A stretch of DNA of 64,000 nt from Gemmatimonadales bacterium UBA4456. GTDB lineage: Bacteria; Gemmatimonadota; Gemmatimonadetes; Longimicrobiales; Gaopeijiaceae. Positions 25,829 to 34,588 of this stretch are shown here, piece by piece. The stretch covers positions 8,725 through 72,724 of the forward strand of contig DGOW01000034.1 in assembly GCA_002390225.1 (NCBI GenBank), given 5' to 3'. Numbering within the stretch: position 1 is the stretch's first letter; each line of letters starts with the position of its first letter. The notes under the pieces were generated by a model. It did not search any database. It was not told the origin of the DNA and saw nothing but the letters and a program-made list of their open reading frames with translations. Both the position numbers and the translations under genes were made by a program.

Positions 25829-28467
25829 GAATCGAACGGATATGCGTTGACGGCTTCGGGCGGCTGAGGGATCTCGATACAGGGACTGAGTCTCTGGGAA
25901 ATCTCGTTGTCGTTCTCGGCCCGAATGAGGCAGGGAAGTCCACCCTGTTCTCCTTCCTGACCACATCGCTGTATGGCTTCTCCCCTGCCTCTCGCGACAC
26001 CAACCCTCATGTACCCTGGGGTTCAAGCGAGGCCGGAGGGCGCATCCATGTCAGTACGTCGGACGAGGCCTCACTGGTGGTCGAGCGCAGGCTCCGATCC
26101 TCCCCTGCCGGAACGCTCATGCGTGGGGAGGGCCGGCTCGACCTGCGAAATCAGCCGCTCGATCTGGTCCATCACGTGCCCAGGACCGTCTTCCGCCAGG
26201 TCTTCGCAGTAACCCTGGCCGAGCTGGCAGGGCTCGACGATGAGACGTGGAGCCGGATTCAGGACCGCATCCTCGGATCGATGGGCGCCTCGGATCTTGC
26301 ATCGGCACGCGATGTCGCCGAGCAGCTAGAGCAGGAGGCGAGCGAGATATGGAGACCGAACAGGCGAGGAAACCAGCGACTTCGTGACCTGCGCGAGGAG
26401 ATGCGAGCGCTGCGCTCCCGGCGCTCCGAAGCCATCGCGCGGGACCGGGACATTCGCGCGCTAACGGAAGATCGCGAAAGTGTGACACTCCGGCTCGACG
26501 ACGTCCGTCGAGGTCTCAAGCGCGATCGGATCGTAGTGGAGCGCGTTCAGGACCTGCTACCGCTCAAACGCCAGCTCGACCGAATAGTTGCGCTCCGCCT
26601 GGAGGGAGGCAGCCGCGCTGAGCTCGATGGATTGCCCGAGGACCTCACCGTTCGACTCGACACGATCGACGAGGAAGTGACAGAACTCCGGGGCCGTCTG
26701 GAAGCGATCGACGAGGACTTAGTCGAGCCGAAGCGGACCGTCGCCGCGTTCGACAGTTCGGCACAGACCCTCCTTGGGCACGCCACTGCAGTCGACGAAT
26801 TTCTTCGCGGTCCGGATGCCTCCCGAGCGCTCGCGGCACAGCTCGACGATCTGAGGATCGAGACTGACGGGGCAAGGTTCGAGATGGAGGCGATAGAGCG
26901 ACAACTCTTCGACGACTCACCGACCGAAGAGATCCGCTCACGAGTCCTGACCATATCGACCGACCTGCTCCGGGATCGCGTCGGACGCCTCAGCGCGCTG
27001 CACCGGCCTGAGGGGGTGCCGACCCCAGCAAACGTTTCGCGTCCTCTGACCGTGCCAGGCTGGGTGCCGGGACTCTTGGTGATCGTCGGTGCCGGCATCC
27101 TCGCCTGGGGCCTGCTCTCCGGCTCCTCGGTGACCGCCGGCCTTGGAGCGGCTCTTCTCGCGGGTGGCCTGTTCTTCGCTCGCTCCGGTGGCCACGCCCC
27201 ATCGGCTAACGTACCCGATGACGGCGGGGCGGCACGTCTGGAATCGGAGATCTCGGCAGCACTGGACGGCCTTGGGGTGCGCGCGGAGTACCTCACGCCA
27301 CCAGGTCTCCCGATCGTCTCAGCCGTCGAGCGCCTGCAGAAGCATGTTGCCCACTGGGACACCCTGGCCCGATCGAGCAAGGCACTGACCTTACGTCTCG
27401 ACAACCGTGCCGCGGCGGCAGCCGCGCTGGGGACGAAGCTGGGATATCCAGCACCCGACGACCTGTCCGCATTCGAAGCTTCGGTCGAGTCCCGCGTTCA
27501 GGAGGCGCGGCGACTGCACGACGCTGCCACGCAGGCTGCGGGCGAGCACGAACGACTCCTGCACACGCGGCACAGGATCGTTACGGACGTTGATCGGCTA
27601 CAGGAGGAACGGGCCGCTTTTCTCGAGCGCGTTGGCGACCTGGGGCGCGGAGCGAGTGCAGGGGCTATCGATCACGTCCAGCGCCGTCTCGATGCTCACG
27701 AACGGGCTGACCGGATCGAGGAGGAGCTGGAGCGTACGCATCTCGACATCGCCGACCGGAAGGCCCGCATTGCAGACGTCGAAGCGTCCGAAAAGTCCTG
27801 GTCCGTTTCAGAAGATGAGGTCGCCGACCGACGGATTCGCATGGAGGAGGCGGAGACACATCTGGAAGAGCTCGTCGGTCGGTCGCGTGCGCTGGAGAAG
27901 GACGTCGCGCACCTGCGCGATCAGGAGACGGTCGATGCGATCGACGGCGAACTTCAGGCTCTGCGTGAGGTCGAGTCACGCATGGTCACCGAACGCGACC
28001 GGAAGTGGATTCTGGCCCAGCTAGTCCGTGAAGCGGACCGCCGTTTCCGCGAAGAACACCAGCCGGATCTTCTGCGTCGAGCGTCAACCTACCTGCAGCG
28101 TCTTACCGACGGGCGCTACGAGCGTCTTCTTGTCGACGAGCGGGCTGACGGGGATCTCTTCCACCTGGTCAGCCCGGCTCTCCCCCGACCGGTTCCGCTA
28201 GCTCCGCCCATCTCGACCGGGACACTCGAGCAGGCATACCTGGCACTCCGCCTCGCAATCGTCGACCATCTCGATCGCGATGGCGAGCGACTACCCCTCT
28301 TCCTGGACGAGGTGTTCGTGAACTGGGATGAAGCTCGATGCGAACAGGGGCTGTCGGTCCTCGCTGAGGTGTCACAGAAGCGACAGGTCTTCGCATTTAC
28401 GTGTCATCCTGAGATGGCCGCAAGGCTCGAGGATCGCGGGGGACGGTTAGTCCGCCTGGACCGATGA
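25825..28467 (+). CDS. YhaN-type SMC-like ATPase with central membrane hairpin
   Basis: An 880-residue partner of the upstream nuclease, with a TTG start overlapping the previous stop. It has a Walker A motif GPNEAGKST at ~32-40. Two long coiled-coil arms (~170-380 and ~520-740) are followed by an ABC signature region (STGTLEQAYLALRLAI) and a Walker B motif (LPLFLDEVFVNWD). At the apex between the arms (~411-453), where Rad50/SbcC has a CxxC zinc hook, there are two hydrophobic helices (WVPGLLVIVGAGILAWGLL and AGLGAALLAGGLFF). No CxxC hook is seen. The complex is therefore probably tethered to the membrane by its coiled-coil tip. The YhaN_AAA family assignment is firm; the cellular role is inferred. 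Confidence 0.85.
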   Translation: MRIERICVDGFGRLRDLDTGTESLGNLVVVLGPNEAGKSTLFSFLTTSLYGFSPASRDTNPHVPWGSSEAGGRIHVSTSDEASLVVERRLRSSPAGTLMRGEGRLDLRNQPLDLVHHVPRTVFRQVFAVTLAELAGLDDETWSRIQDRILGSMGASDLASARDVAEQLEQEASEIWRPNRRGNQRLRDLREEMRALRSRRSEAIARDRDIRALTEDRESVTLRLDDVRRGLKRDRIVVERVQDLLPLKRQLDRIVALRLEGGSRAELDGLPEDLTVRLDTIDEEVTELRGRLEAIDEDLVEPKRTVAAFDSSAQTLLGHATAVDEFLRGPDASRALAAQLDDLRIETDGARFEMEAIERQLFDDSPTEEIRSRVLTISTDLLRDRVGRLSALHRPEGVPTPANVSRPLTVPGWVPGLLVIVGAGILAWGLLSGSSVTAGLGAALLAGGLFFARSGGHAPSANVPDDGGAARLESEISAALDGLGVRAEYLTPPGLPIVSAVERLQKHVAHWDTLARSSKALTLRLDNRAAAAAALGTKLGYPAPDDLSAFEASVESRVQEARRLHDAATQAAGEHERLLHTRHRIVTDVDRLQEERAAFLERVGDLGRGASAGAIDHVQRRLDAHERADRIEEELERTHLDIADRKARIADVEASEKSWSVSEDEVADRRIRMEEAETHLEELVGRSRALEKDVAHLRDQETVDAIDGELQALREVESRMVTERDRKWILAQLVREADRRFREEHQPDLLRRASTYLQRLTDGRYERLLVDERADGDLFHLVSPALPRPVPLAPPISTGTLEQAYLALRLAIVDHLDRDGERLPLFLDEVFVNWDEARCEQGLSVLAEVSQKRQVFAFTCHPEMAARLEDRGGRLVRLDR

Positions 28468-29324
28468 GCGCCTCGCCGTTCATCGGTGGTCAGCCGCTCG
28501 ACGTCGACCTGCCGCTGCACGTGACCGAGGTGTCAAAAGGTGATGACACCGGCCCGACCTTCGTGATGCTGCACGGGTTCGGCGCATCTTCGTTCACATG
28601 GCGTCACTGGACTCCAAAGCTCGCCGGGAGGGGCCGAGTATTATGTGTGGATTACAAGGGCTTCGGTGCCGCACCGAAGCCTGCCGATGATCGATACGGA
28701 CCGGAGGACCAGGCGGAACTGGTCATCCAGCTCATCGATCACCTCGGGCTGAAGCACCTCACGCTCATCGGTCACTCGCTCGGCGGTGGGATCGCACTCC
28801 TTGCAGCCGAAGAGCTCTGCGCCAGGAAGACACAGGTCCTCGACCGACTGGTATTGATCTCGTCGCCAGCGTATCGGCAGCCCCTTCCTCCGTTCGTACG
28901 CATGTCCGAGCGACCACGCCTGACTCGGCTGCTCATCCGCGCGATCGGGCCCCGGCGTCTCATCCGCACCGTCTTCCGATCCATCGTCCGCGATCCCGAC
29001 ATTGTCACCGAGGACATGGTCAAGTCATACGCGCAGGCCTTGAACACCACGGAGGGGGTGAATGCCGCCATGGCTGCCGGCCGACGAATCCTGCCAGAAA
29101 ATATCGATCAGGTCTCGGAGAAAATCAGAGGGGTGGACGTACCGGTACTCCTGGTCTGGGGAGACTGGGAGCGCGTGGTACCCGGCTGGACCGGAGAACG
29201 TCTGGCCGCAGACCTGCCGAACTCTCGCCTCGTCGTTCTCGAGCGGTGCGGGCACGTCCCGCCAGAGGAGAAGCCCGACGAGAGCTTCGCGGTGCTTTCG
29301 ACCTTTCTGGATGAGAACCGGTAG
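28464..29324 (+). CDS. Alpha/beta-hydrolase fold protein
   Basis: A 286-residue protein overlapping the ATPase gene by 4 bp (ATGA). It shows the classic hydrolase order: oxyanion motif MLHGFGASS, nucleophile elbow GHSLGGG, acid region WGDWERVVPG and catalytic His in ERCGHVPPEEKPDE. There is no signal peptide, so it is cytoplasmic. The substrate cannot be told from sequence; lipase, esterase and C-C hydrolase relatives share these motifs. It is co-translated with the nuclease-ATPase pair, although no functional link is obvious. It ends back to back with the convergent glycosyltransferase gene, with no base between the two stop codons. Confidence 0.82.
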   Translation: MSASPFIGGQPLDVDLPLHVTEVSKGDDTGPTFVMLHGFGASSFTWRHWTPKLAGRGRVLCVDYKGFGAAPKPADDRYGPEDQAELVIQLIDHLGLKHLTLIGHSLGGGIALLAAEELCARKTQVLDRLVLISSPAYRQPLPPFVRMSERPRLTRLLIRAIGPRRLIRTVFRSIVRDPDIVTEDMVKSYAQALNTTEGVNAAMAAGRRILPENIDQVSEKIRGVDVPVLLVWGDWERVVPGWTGERLAADLPNSRLVVLERCGHVPPEEKPDESFAVLSTFLDENR

Positions 29325-30032
29325 CTACCGCAACCACTCACGCCCCAGCGTATAGAACATCTTCGCTCCGACCCGCACTGACATCACGAGCGATCCCGAA
29401 ATCTTCGAACGCCCCTCTGTCCGGCGCCGGTGTGCGACCTCGATCTCTGCGACCCGCAGTGAAGCTCGCTCGGCCCGGATCTGCATCTGGAGCGTCCAGC
29501 CCCAGTTCCGGTCGTCCATCTCGAGATCAAGCAGGCTCGAAAAGCGAACGGCACGGAACGGCGGGAGGTCGCTGAAGGATTGGCCAAAGAGCAGTGACAC
29601 CAGACCCAGCACGATCCAGTTGCCGAGCCGGGCGTGCGGCAGGATCGTGCCCACGTCGCCTTCGACTCCACGCCGAACCCCGAGCACCATGTCCGCATCA
29701 TCATCGACAATGGGGCGCACGAGCCGCCCCAATTCTGCCGGGTCGTCGCTACCATCTGCATCCATGAACGCAATGATATCGGGCTGTCTCTCTAATGATG
29801 CGAGGTGTCGCATCCCTGCAAGACAGGCCGCACCATATCCGCGCTCAGCTTCGTGAACTACGTGAGCACCACCCTCCTCCGCCACTTCGGCTGTCCGATC
29901 GGTCGATCCATTGTCGGCGACAATCACGACCGAGACCCAGTCGGGGATCGTGCTAAGAATCGGAGGCAACGCGTCCTCCTCGTTCAGCGCTGGCATGAAA
30001 ACCGCAACGGAGATCTGGTCGTGACTGTTCAC
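29325..30032 (-). CDS. Family 2 glycosyltransferase, dolichol-phosphate-mannose-synthase type
   Basis: A 235-residue protein starting at GTG 30032. GGGAGG lies 4 nt upstream of this start, and it avoids overlap with the divergent gene at 30047; the longer frame to 30122 is rejected. It carries a GT-A nucleotide-sugar fold with VFMPALNEEDALPPIL near the N-terminus, VADNGSTDRTAEV, and the metal-binding region MDADGSDDPAEL. The acceptor is probably a polyprenyl phosphate, giving a lipid-linked sugar for GT-C enzymes such as the neighbour at 30047. No membrane anchor is clear. It begins a three-glycosyltransferase cluster. Confidence 0.82.
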   Translation of the reverse strand: MNSHDQISVAVFMPALNEEDALPPILSTIPDWVSVVIVADNGSTDRTAEVAEEGGAHVVHEAERGYGAACLAGMRHLASLERQPDIIAFMDADGSDDPAELGRLVRPIVDDDADMVLGVRRGVEGDVGTILPHARLGNWIVLGLVSLLFGQSFSDLPPFRAVRFSSLLDLEMDDRNWGWTLQMQIRAERASLRVAEIEVAHRRRTEGRSKISGSLVMSVRVGAKMFYTLGREWLR

Positions 30033-30046
30033 ACGGCCTCCCACAG

Positions 30047-31357
30047 GTGATGCGCTTCTGGTTGGGGCTGGGTCTGGTCGAAATTGGCCTGCTGATCGCC
30101 TTCGCCTGGACCCCCGTGGCACATCGCTTCCCGTGGCCGGGGCTCCTCCTCCTGGGCATGGCCTTCGCGGCGTACGCGGCTGCGGCCGGGCTCCTCATTC
30201 GAGGACGTAGGGACGACGCGACCGCCGCGCCAGGTGGTACCGACCCTTGGCCAGGACGTGTGATCTGGGGGCTCGCCGTCGTCGTGCGCCTCGCACTCCT
30301 GCCACTTGCCCCAGAACTCTCCGATGACGTCAATCGTTACCTCTGGGACGGGCACGTCCAGGCGGCGGGTGTAAACCCGTATGAACATGCGCCCGATGCC
30401 TTCGAGGTCTCGGGGTTGAGAACGGGCTATCACCCAGCTATCAACAACCCCTCCGTCTCCACCATCTACCCACCAGCCGCCCAGCTCGTCTTCCTGCTGA
30501 TCGCGCTGGCAGGGTCGAGCGTGTTCTTGATGAAGGCGGTGTGGATCGGATGTGATCTTGCAACCGCGTGGGTCCTCGCCCGAACCGTGCGCGACCGCGG
30601 AGGAGACGAGATGCCGGTCCTCCTGCTCTGGCTCTGGTCGCCCCTGCTCCTCGTCGAAGTTGCGTGGAGCGGTCACCTGGAATCGCTCGGTCTGCTGGCG
30701 CTGGCCCTTACGATCCGGTTCGCCGGGCAAGGACGCGTCCGAGGGGCCTCGGCCGGTGTGGCGCTGGCGATCGCTACGCTCACCAAGTTCGCCCCCGCAG
30801 CCGCACTTCCGGCTCTGGTCCGACGACAGGGCCTGCCCGCCGCGATCGGCTTCCTCGCAACGGTCGCACTCCTCTACCTCCCCTACGCAAGCGCGGGCCA
30901 GGCGCTCTTCACCGGACTGCGCACCTACAACGAGCACTGGTGGTTCATGAAGGGAGCATTTGGCGTGCTCGAGTGGATCGCAGGTGACCCCGTCAACGCG
31001 AGGCGCATGGCCGCCGTCATCGTCTTGAGCGTCATCGGGTGGACGACCTGGAAGTCCATGGAGTTGGACCAGGCGCTGCTCTGGGTCCTGGGTGTGGGGA
31101 TGGTGCTCACGCCCACACTGCACCCGTGGTACGTCCTCTGGATGCTCCCGATGGCAGTCCTGCGCCGAAGCCGTCCATGGCTGCTCCTAAGCGGCCTCGC
31201 ATTCACCGGCTACTTCGGGCTCGGGAGCTACCAGGACACCGGCGAGTGGGCTCAGCCCCTGCTCGCGCGCGCGGTACTCTGGCTCCCGTTCTTCGCACTG
31301 ATGCTTTACGAAGCCTGGCGTACCCGATCCAGCGAATCCCATGAGGGCACCTCGTAG
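30047..31357 (+). CDS. GT-C type polyprenyl-sugar-dependent glycosyltransferase (GT87-like)
   Basis: A 436-residue multi-pass membrane protein with about ten hydrophobic helices. An early periplasmic-loop motif carries acidic residues (PELSDDVNRYLWDGHVQAAG, then NPYEHAPDA), as in GT87/mannosyltransferase-like GT-C enzymes, where that Asp is catalytic. It would transfer a sugar from a lipid carrier on the outer face of the inner membrane. GTG 30047 or ATG 30050 can start it. It is divergent from the DPM-like GT2, with only 14 bp between start codons. Its last 171 bp overlap the 3' end of the convergent CesA-like gene. Confidence 0.75.
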   Translation: MMRFWLGLGLVEIGLLIAFAWTPVAHRFPWPGLLLLGMAFAAYAAAAGLLIRGRRDDATAAPGGTDPWPGRVIWGLAVVVRLALLPLAPELSDDVNRYLWDGHVQAAGVNPYEHAPDAFEVSGLRTGYHPAINNPSVSTIYPPAAQLVFLLIALAGSSVFLMKAVWIGCDLATAWVLARTVRDRGGDEMPVLLLWLWSPLLLVEVAWSGHLESLGLLALALTIRFAGQGRVRGASAGVALAIATLTKFAPAAALPALVRRQGLPAAIGFLATVALLYLPYASAGQALFTGLRTYNEHWWFMKGAFGVLEWIAGDPVNARRMAAVIVLSVIGWTTWKSMELDQALLWVLGVGMVLTPTLHPWYVLWMLPMAVLRRSRPWLLLSGLAFTGYFGLGSYQDTGEWAQPLLARAVLWLPFFALMLYEAWRTRSSESHEGTS

Positions 31358-32776
31358 CGCGGGTATGCCAAGCCCCGTATAGCCGGACAGGAAGAGGAGA
31401 ATGAACGGGATCTGCCCCCAGTACGCACCCCGAATCGCTGCAACGAGGTAGGCGGTCATGAGGACCGCCATGGCCCCCTTGAGAAGGGCGTCCAGGGGGA
31501 CGCGAACGGCCGCGTAGCGGTCGCGCCTGCGATCACCTCGCTTAGGCGTGCGCTCGAACGGGTCACCCGTCCGGCCCAGACCGCGAAATACGGCGCGAGA
31601 GACCGGCACCGAGAGGCCGATCCCCAGCGCTAGCGTCTTCAGTACGCTACGGAACCGACCCTGCCGAAGCCGGCCTCGACGCTCACCCGCGGCCCAGTAG
31701 AACACACCGAAGGGCATTGTCGCTGCGGCAAAAAGCAGGAGATCTAGTCCGAGCAGGTGGTCCAGTTCGAGCGCCCGACGGGCAACGGCCGATGGGAACA
31801 GGAGGAAGGCGAGCCCCCAGGTGAGCGGATGTGCAAAATGGCCGAAGAGGTGCACGAGGGCCTCGAGCTTTACCGGCACCGGCAGCCGGGATCGCAGCAG
31901 CCGGGGCAGAATCTTCCGTCCCGTCTGCACCCCGCCCTGTGCCCATCGACGCTGCTGGACCTCGAGCGCCGACACCGTCGCCGGGATCTCTGCGGGTACG
32001 GCGACGTCGTCCAGGTAGACGAACCGCCAGCCGGCGAGCTGCGCCCGGTAGCTCAGGTCCAGGTCCTCCGTGAGCGTGTCCGCCTCCCATCCGCCCGCCT
32101 CATTCATACAGCTCCGTCGCCAGAGCCCGGCCGTTCCATTGAAGTTGAAGAAGCGGCCACCCCGATAACGCCCTCCCTGTTCGTACAGGAAGTGCCCGTC
32201 GAGCAGATACGACTGGGCCTCGGTGAGCCAGTTCTCTTCGCGGTTGAGGTGACTCCATGCCGCCTGAACCATGCCCACTGTCGGATCCTGCATCGGTGAG
32301 AGGAGCTCACGAAGGACATGCGGGCCCGGCACGAAATCAGCATCGAAGATCAGAAGGAAGTCACCGTTGGCGTCTCTGGTCCCGGCACGCAGGGCTCCTG
32401 CCTTGAAACCGTTCCGGCCTTCTCTCCGCACGTGCTTGACGTTGAGCCCTCGATCTCTCCAGGCGAGAACCCGCTGCTCGACGAGCCCCAACGTTTCGTC
32501 GTCCGAGTCGTCGAGGACCTGGATCTCGAGCAGCTCCGACGGATAGTCGAGCGAGCAGGCAGCATCGATGGCTTGGCCCGCAACCGCGTACTCGTTGTAC
32601 ATCGGCAACTGCACGGTGACCGCCGGCAGCGACGCTTCCGGCCATGGTGCCCGAATCTCCTCGCGCCGCCTCCGAGCGAGCAGGAGAAGGTGCGTCCGAT
32701 GAGCGGCGAACGGGATGAGGAAGGCAAAGATCAGCGCCGTCAGCGCTATGACGAGAACGGCGATGGACTCAGACAT
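31187..32776 (-). CDS. Processive family 2 glycosyltransferase (cellulose-synthase-like)
   Basis: A 529-residue inner-membrane enzyme with one N-terminal helix and about four to five C-terminal helices around a GT-A domain. All signature elements of processive GT2 enzymes are present: LDDSDDET, DADF, TEDLDLSYR and QQRRWAQGG (QxxRW). Product could be a polysaccharide or glycolipid. There is no PilZ domain and no bcs neighbours, so it is unlikely to be a bona fide cellulose synthase. The last ~57 codons lie inside the coding region of the convergent GT-C gene and are hydrophilic after the final helix (KHQCEEREPEYRAREQG), which suggests a stop codon lost and regained downstream. Confidence 0.85.
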   Translation of the reverse strand: MSESIAVLVIALTALIFAFLIPFAAHRTHLLLLARRRREEIRAPWPEASLPAVTVQLPMYNEYAVAGQAIDAACSLDYPSELLEIQVLDDSDDETLGLVEQRVLAWRDRGLNVKHVRREGRNGFKAGALRAGTRDANGDFLLIFDADFVPGPHVLRELLSPMQDPTVGMVQAAWSHLNREENWLTEAQSYLLDGHFLYEQGGRYRGGRFFNFNGTAGLWRRSCMNEAGGWEADTLTEDLDLSYRAQLAGWRFVYLDDVAVPAEIPATVSALEVQQRRWAQGGVQTGRKILPRLLRSRLPVPVKLEALVHLFGHFAHPLTWGLAFLLFPSAVARRALELDHLLGLDLLLFAAATMPFGVFYWAAGERRGRLRQGRFRSVLKTLALGIGLSVPVSRAVFRGLGRTGDPFERTPKRGDRRRDRYAAVRVPLDALLKGAMAVLMTAYLVAAIRGAYWGQIPFILLFLSGYTGLGIPALRGALMGFAGSGTPGFVKHQCEEREPEYRAREQGLSPLAGVLVAPEPEVAGECEAA

Positions 32777-32903
32777 ATATCCCCCCGACCCTTCCTTTGG
32801 ACCGGCGGTACCGGTGACGTGGACGGGTCGGTCGGAGGATCATCAAATCTGGAAAGACCTGGTCTTCGCTGTCTCGGACGTCTGAGGAAGGAGAGCGTAA
32901 ACC

Positions 32904-33008
32904 ATGCCCTCGCGAAAGACGCGAGCCACCACGGTACGCAACCCCTCCCCAAATCCACTACTTCCCTGCGACATTGCAGGCCCATTCATGACCATTCCTG
33001 ACCCTTGA
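32904..33008 (+). CDS. Possible 34-residue leader ORF before the aminotransferase gene
   Basis: An ATG with a good Shine-Dalgarno (AAGGAG about 9 nt upstream) opens a 34-codon frame rich in Pro, Arg and Thr. It ends 10 bp before the aminotransferase start. It covers a 6-bp hairpin with a 5-nt loop at 32909-32925. I cannot tell a leader peptide from chance. The remaining part of 32777-32903 has no feature I can name. Confidence 0.25.
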   Translation: MPSRKTRATTVRNPSPNPLLPCDIAGPFMTIPDP

Positions 33009-33018
33009 GAGGTGTCCC

Positions 33019-34509
33019 GTGGCCGGTGTCCTTGATCAGCTCGAAGCCATCCGTGCTCAGGCAGGTGCGATTCGTACGACAGGCCTCGACAACGATACCG
33101 TTTGTAATTTCGTGTCACGCGACCCCGAGCTCATGGAGGCGATCAATGCCGCGACCGAGGAGTTCGAGGTCCTGAACCGTGAATTCCCCGAGCTCATGAA
33201 GCTGGGTGAAGTCGAACAGGTCGAGGCGATCGAAGAGCACCTCGTGAACTTCTACGCCGACGACACGGTGAACCCGTATGTGTCGATGGCCGCTCGGGGG
33301 CCATGGGTCGTGACAACCAAGGGTGCAGTTCTGCACGACAACGGCGGGTACGGGATGCTGGGCTTCGGGCACCTGCCCCAGCCCATTGTAGATGCGATGA
33401 CGAAGCCGCAGGTCATGGCCAACGTCATGACACCGAGCTTCTCGCAGCTGCGTCTCTCGGAGGCGTTGAGCCGCGAAATTGGCCAGACCCGCGAGGGCGG
33501 TTGTCCTTTCTCGCATTTCGTCGCGATGAACTCGGGTTCCGAGTCGGTGTCAGTGGCCGCGCGCATCTCCGACGTGAACGCAAAGCTGATGACCGACGAA
33601 GGTGGTCGTCACGCTGGAAAGCATGTCGCCAAGATGTCGCTCGCCGGAGGCTTTCACGGCCGTACGGGTCGACCGGCTGCGTTCTCGGACTCGACCGGCG
33701 GCTCGTACCACAAGTACCTAGCAACCTTCCGCAACGAATGCCTGCTGACCGTCGAGCCCAACGACGTCGAGGGGCTCCGCGAGCACTTCAAGCGAGCGGA
33801 TGCCGAGGGTTACTTCATCGAGGCCTTCTTCATCGAGCCCGTCATGGGTGAAGGCAACCCGGGCGTGGCGATCACTCCCGAGTTCTACGGGACGGCCCGC
33901 GAGCTGACGAAGGTCCATGGAACGATCTTGCTCGTCGACTCGATCCAGGCAGGACTGAGGTCCACGGGATACCTGTCGGCCATCGACACCCCGGGGTTCC
34001 AGGACCTCGAGGCCCCGGACATGGAGACGTACTCCAAGGCGCTCAACGCCGGACAGTATCCGCTTTCGATCCTGGCGATGACCCCGGCCACGGCCGACCT
34101 GTACCGGAAAGGCATCTACGGCAACACGATGACCGCGAACCCACGTGCCATGGACATCGGTACCGCGGTGCTCAAGATGGTCACACCAGAGATCCGCCAG
34201 AACATCGTGGATCGTGGACACGAGTTCGTCGAAAAATTCGAGGCGCTCGGTGAGGAGTTGGACGGTGCCATCACCAAGGTCGAGGGCACGGGCCTCCTGT
34301 TCTCCTGTGAACTCGATCCGCGTTTCAAAGCGTACGGTACGGACAGCTCCGAGGAGTTCATGCGGATGCAGGGGATCGGCGTGATCCACGGTGGTGAGAA
34401 CTCGCTCCGATTCACACCACACTTCAAGGTGACCTCGGCGGAAGTCGATCTGATCATCGATCACGTTCGCAACGCCGTCCTGAACGGGCCTCAGGCGGCT
34501 CACAGCTGA
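33019..34509 (+). CDS. Class-III PLP-dependent aminotransferase
   Basis: A 496-residue protein. The GTG start has GAGAGG 5-10 nt upstream. The class-III fold is shown by VAMNSGSESVSVAARI (cofactor phosphate region), SLAGGFHGRTGRPAAFSD, LLVDSIQAGLRSTGY (the D-x-x-Q ring-binding motif) and TYSKALNAGQYP with the Schiff-base lysine. An N-terminal extension of ~80 residues precedes the fold, a feature of some lysine- or acetylornithine-type relatives. The amino donor is unknown, and no biosynthetic partner is adjacent. It stands alone on the plus strand between the glycosyltransferase cluster and a phosphoesterase. Confidence 0.85.
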   Translation: MAGVLDQLEAIRAQAGAIRTTGLDNDTVCNFVSRDPELMEAINAATEEFEVLNREFPELMKLGEVEQVEAIEEHLVNFYADDTVNPYVSMAARGPWVVTTKGAVLHDNGGYGMLGFGHLPQPIVDAMTKPQVMANVMTPSFSQLRLSEALSREIGQTREGGCPFSHFVAMNSGSESVSVAARISDVNAKLMTDEGGRHAGKHVAKMSLAGGFHGRTGRPAAFSDSTGGSYHKYLATFRNECLLTVEPNDVEGLREHFKRADAEGYFIEAFFIEPVMGEGNPGVAITPEFYGTARELTKVHGTILLVDSIQAGLRSTGYLSAIDTPGFQDLEAPDMETYSKALNAGQYPLSILAMTPATADLYRKGIYGNTMTANPRAMDIGTAVLKMVTPEIRQNIVDRGHEFVEKFEALGEELDGAITKVEGTGLLFSCELDPRFKAYGTDSSEEFMRMQGIGVIHGGENSLRFTPHFKVTSAEVDLIIDHVRNAVLNGPQAAHS

Positions 34510-34588
34510 CCAGTTCGGAATCAGACGAGGCCGTAGCATCTATTCCAGCGTCTCTACCACACTGACGGGCTCAACGCCACCGACCTCG

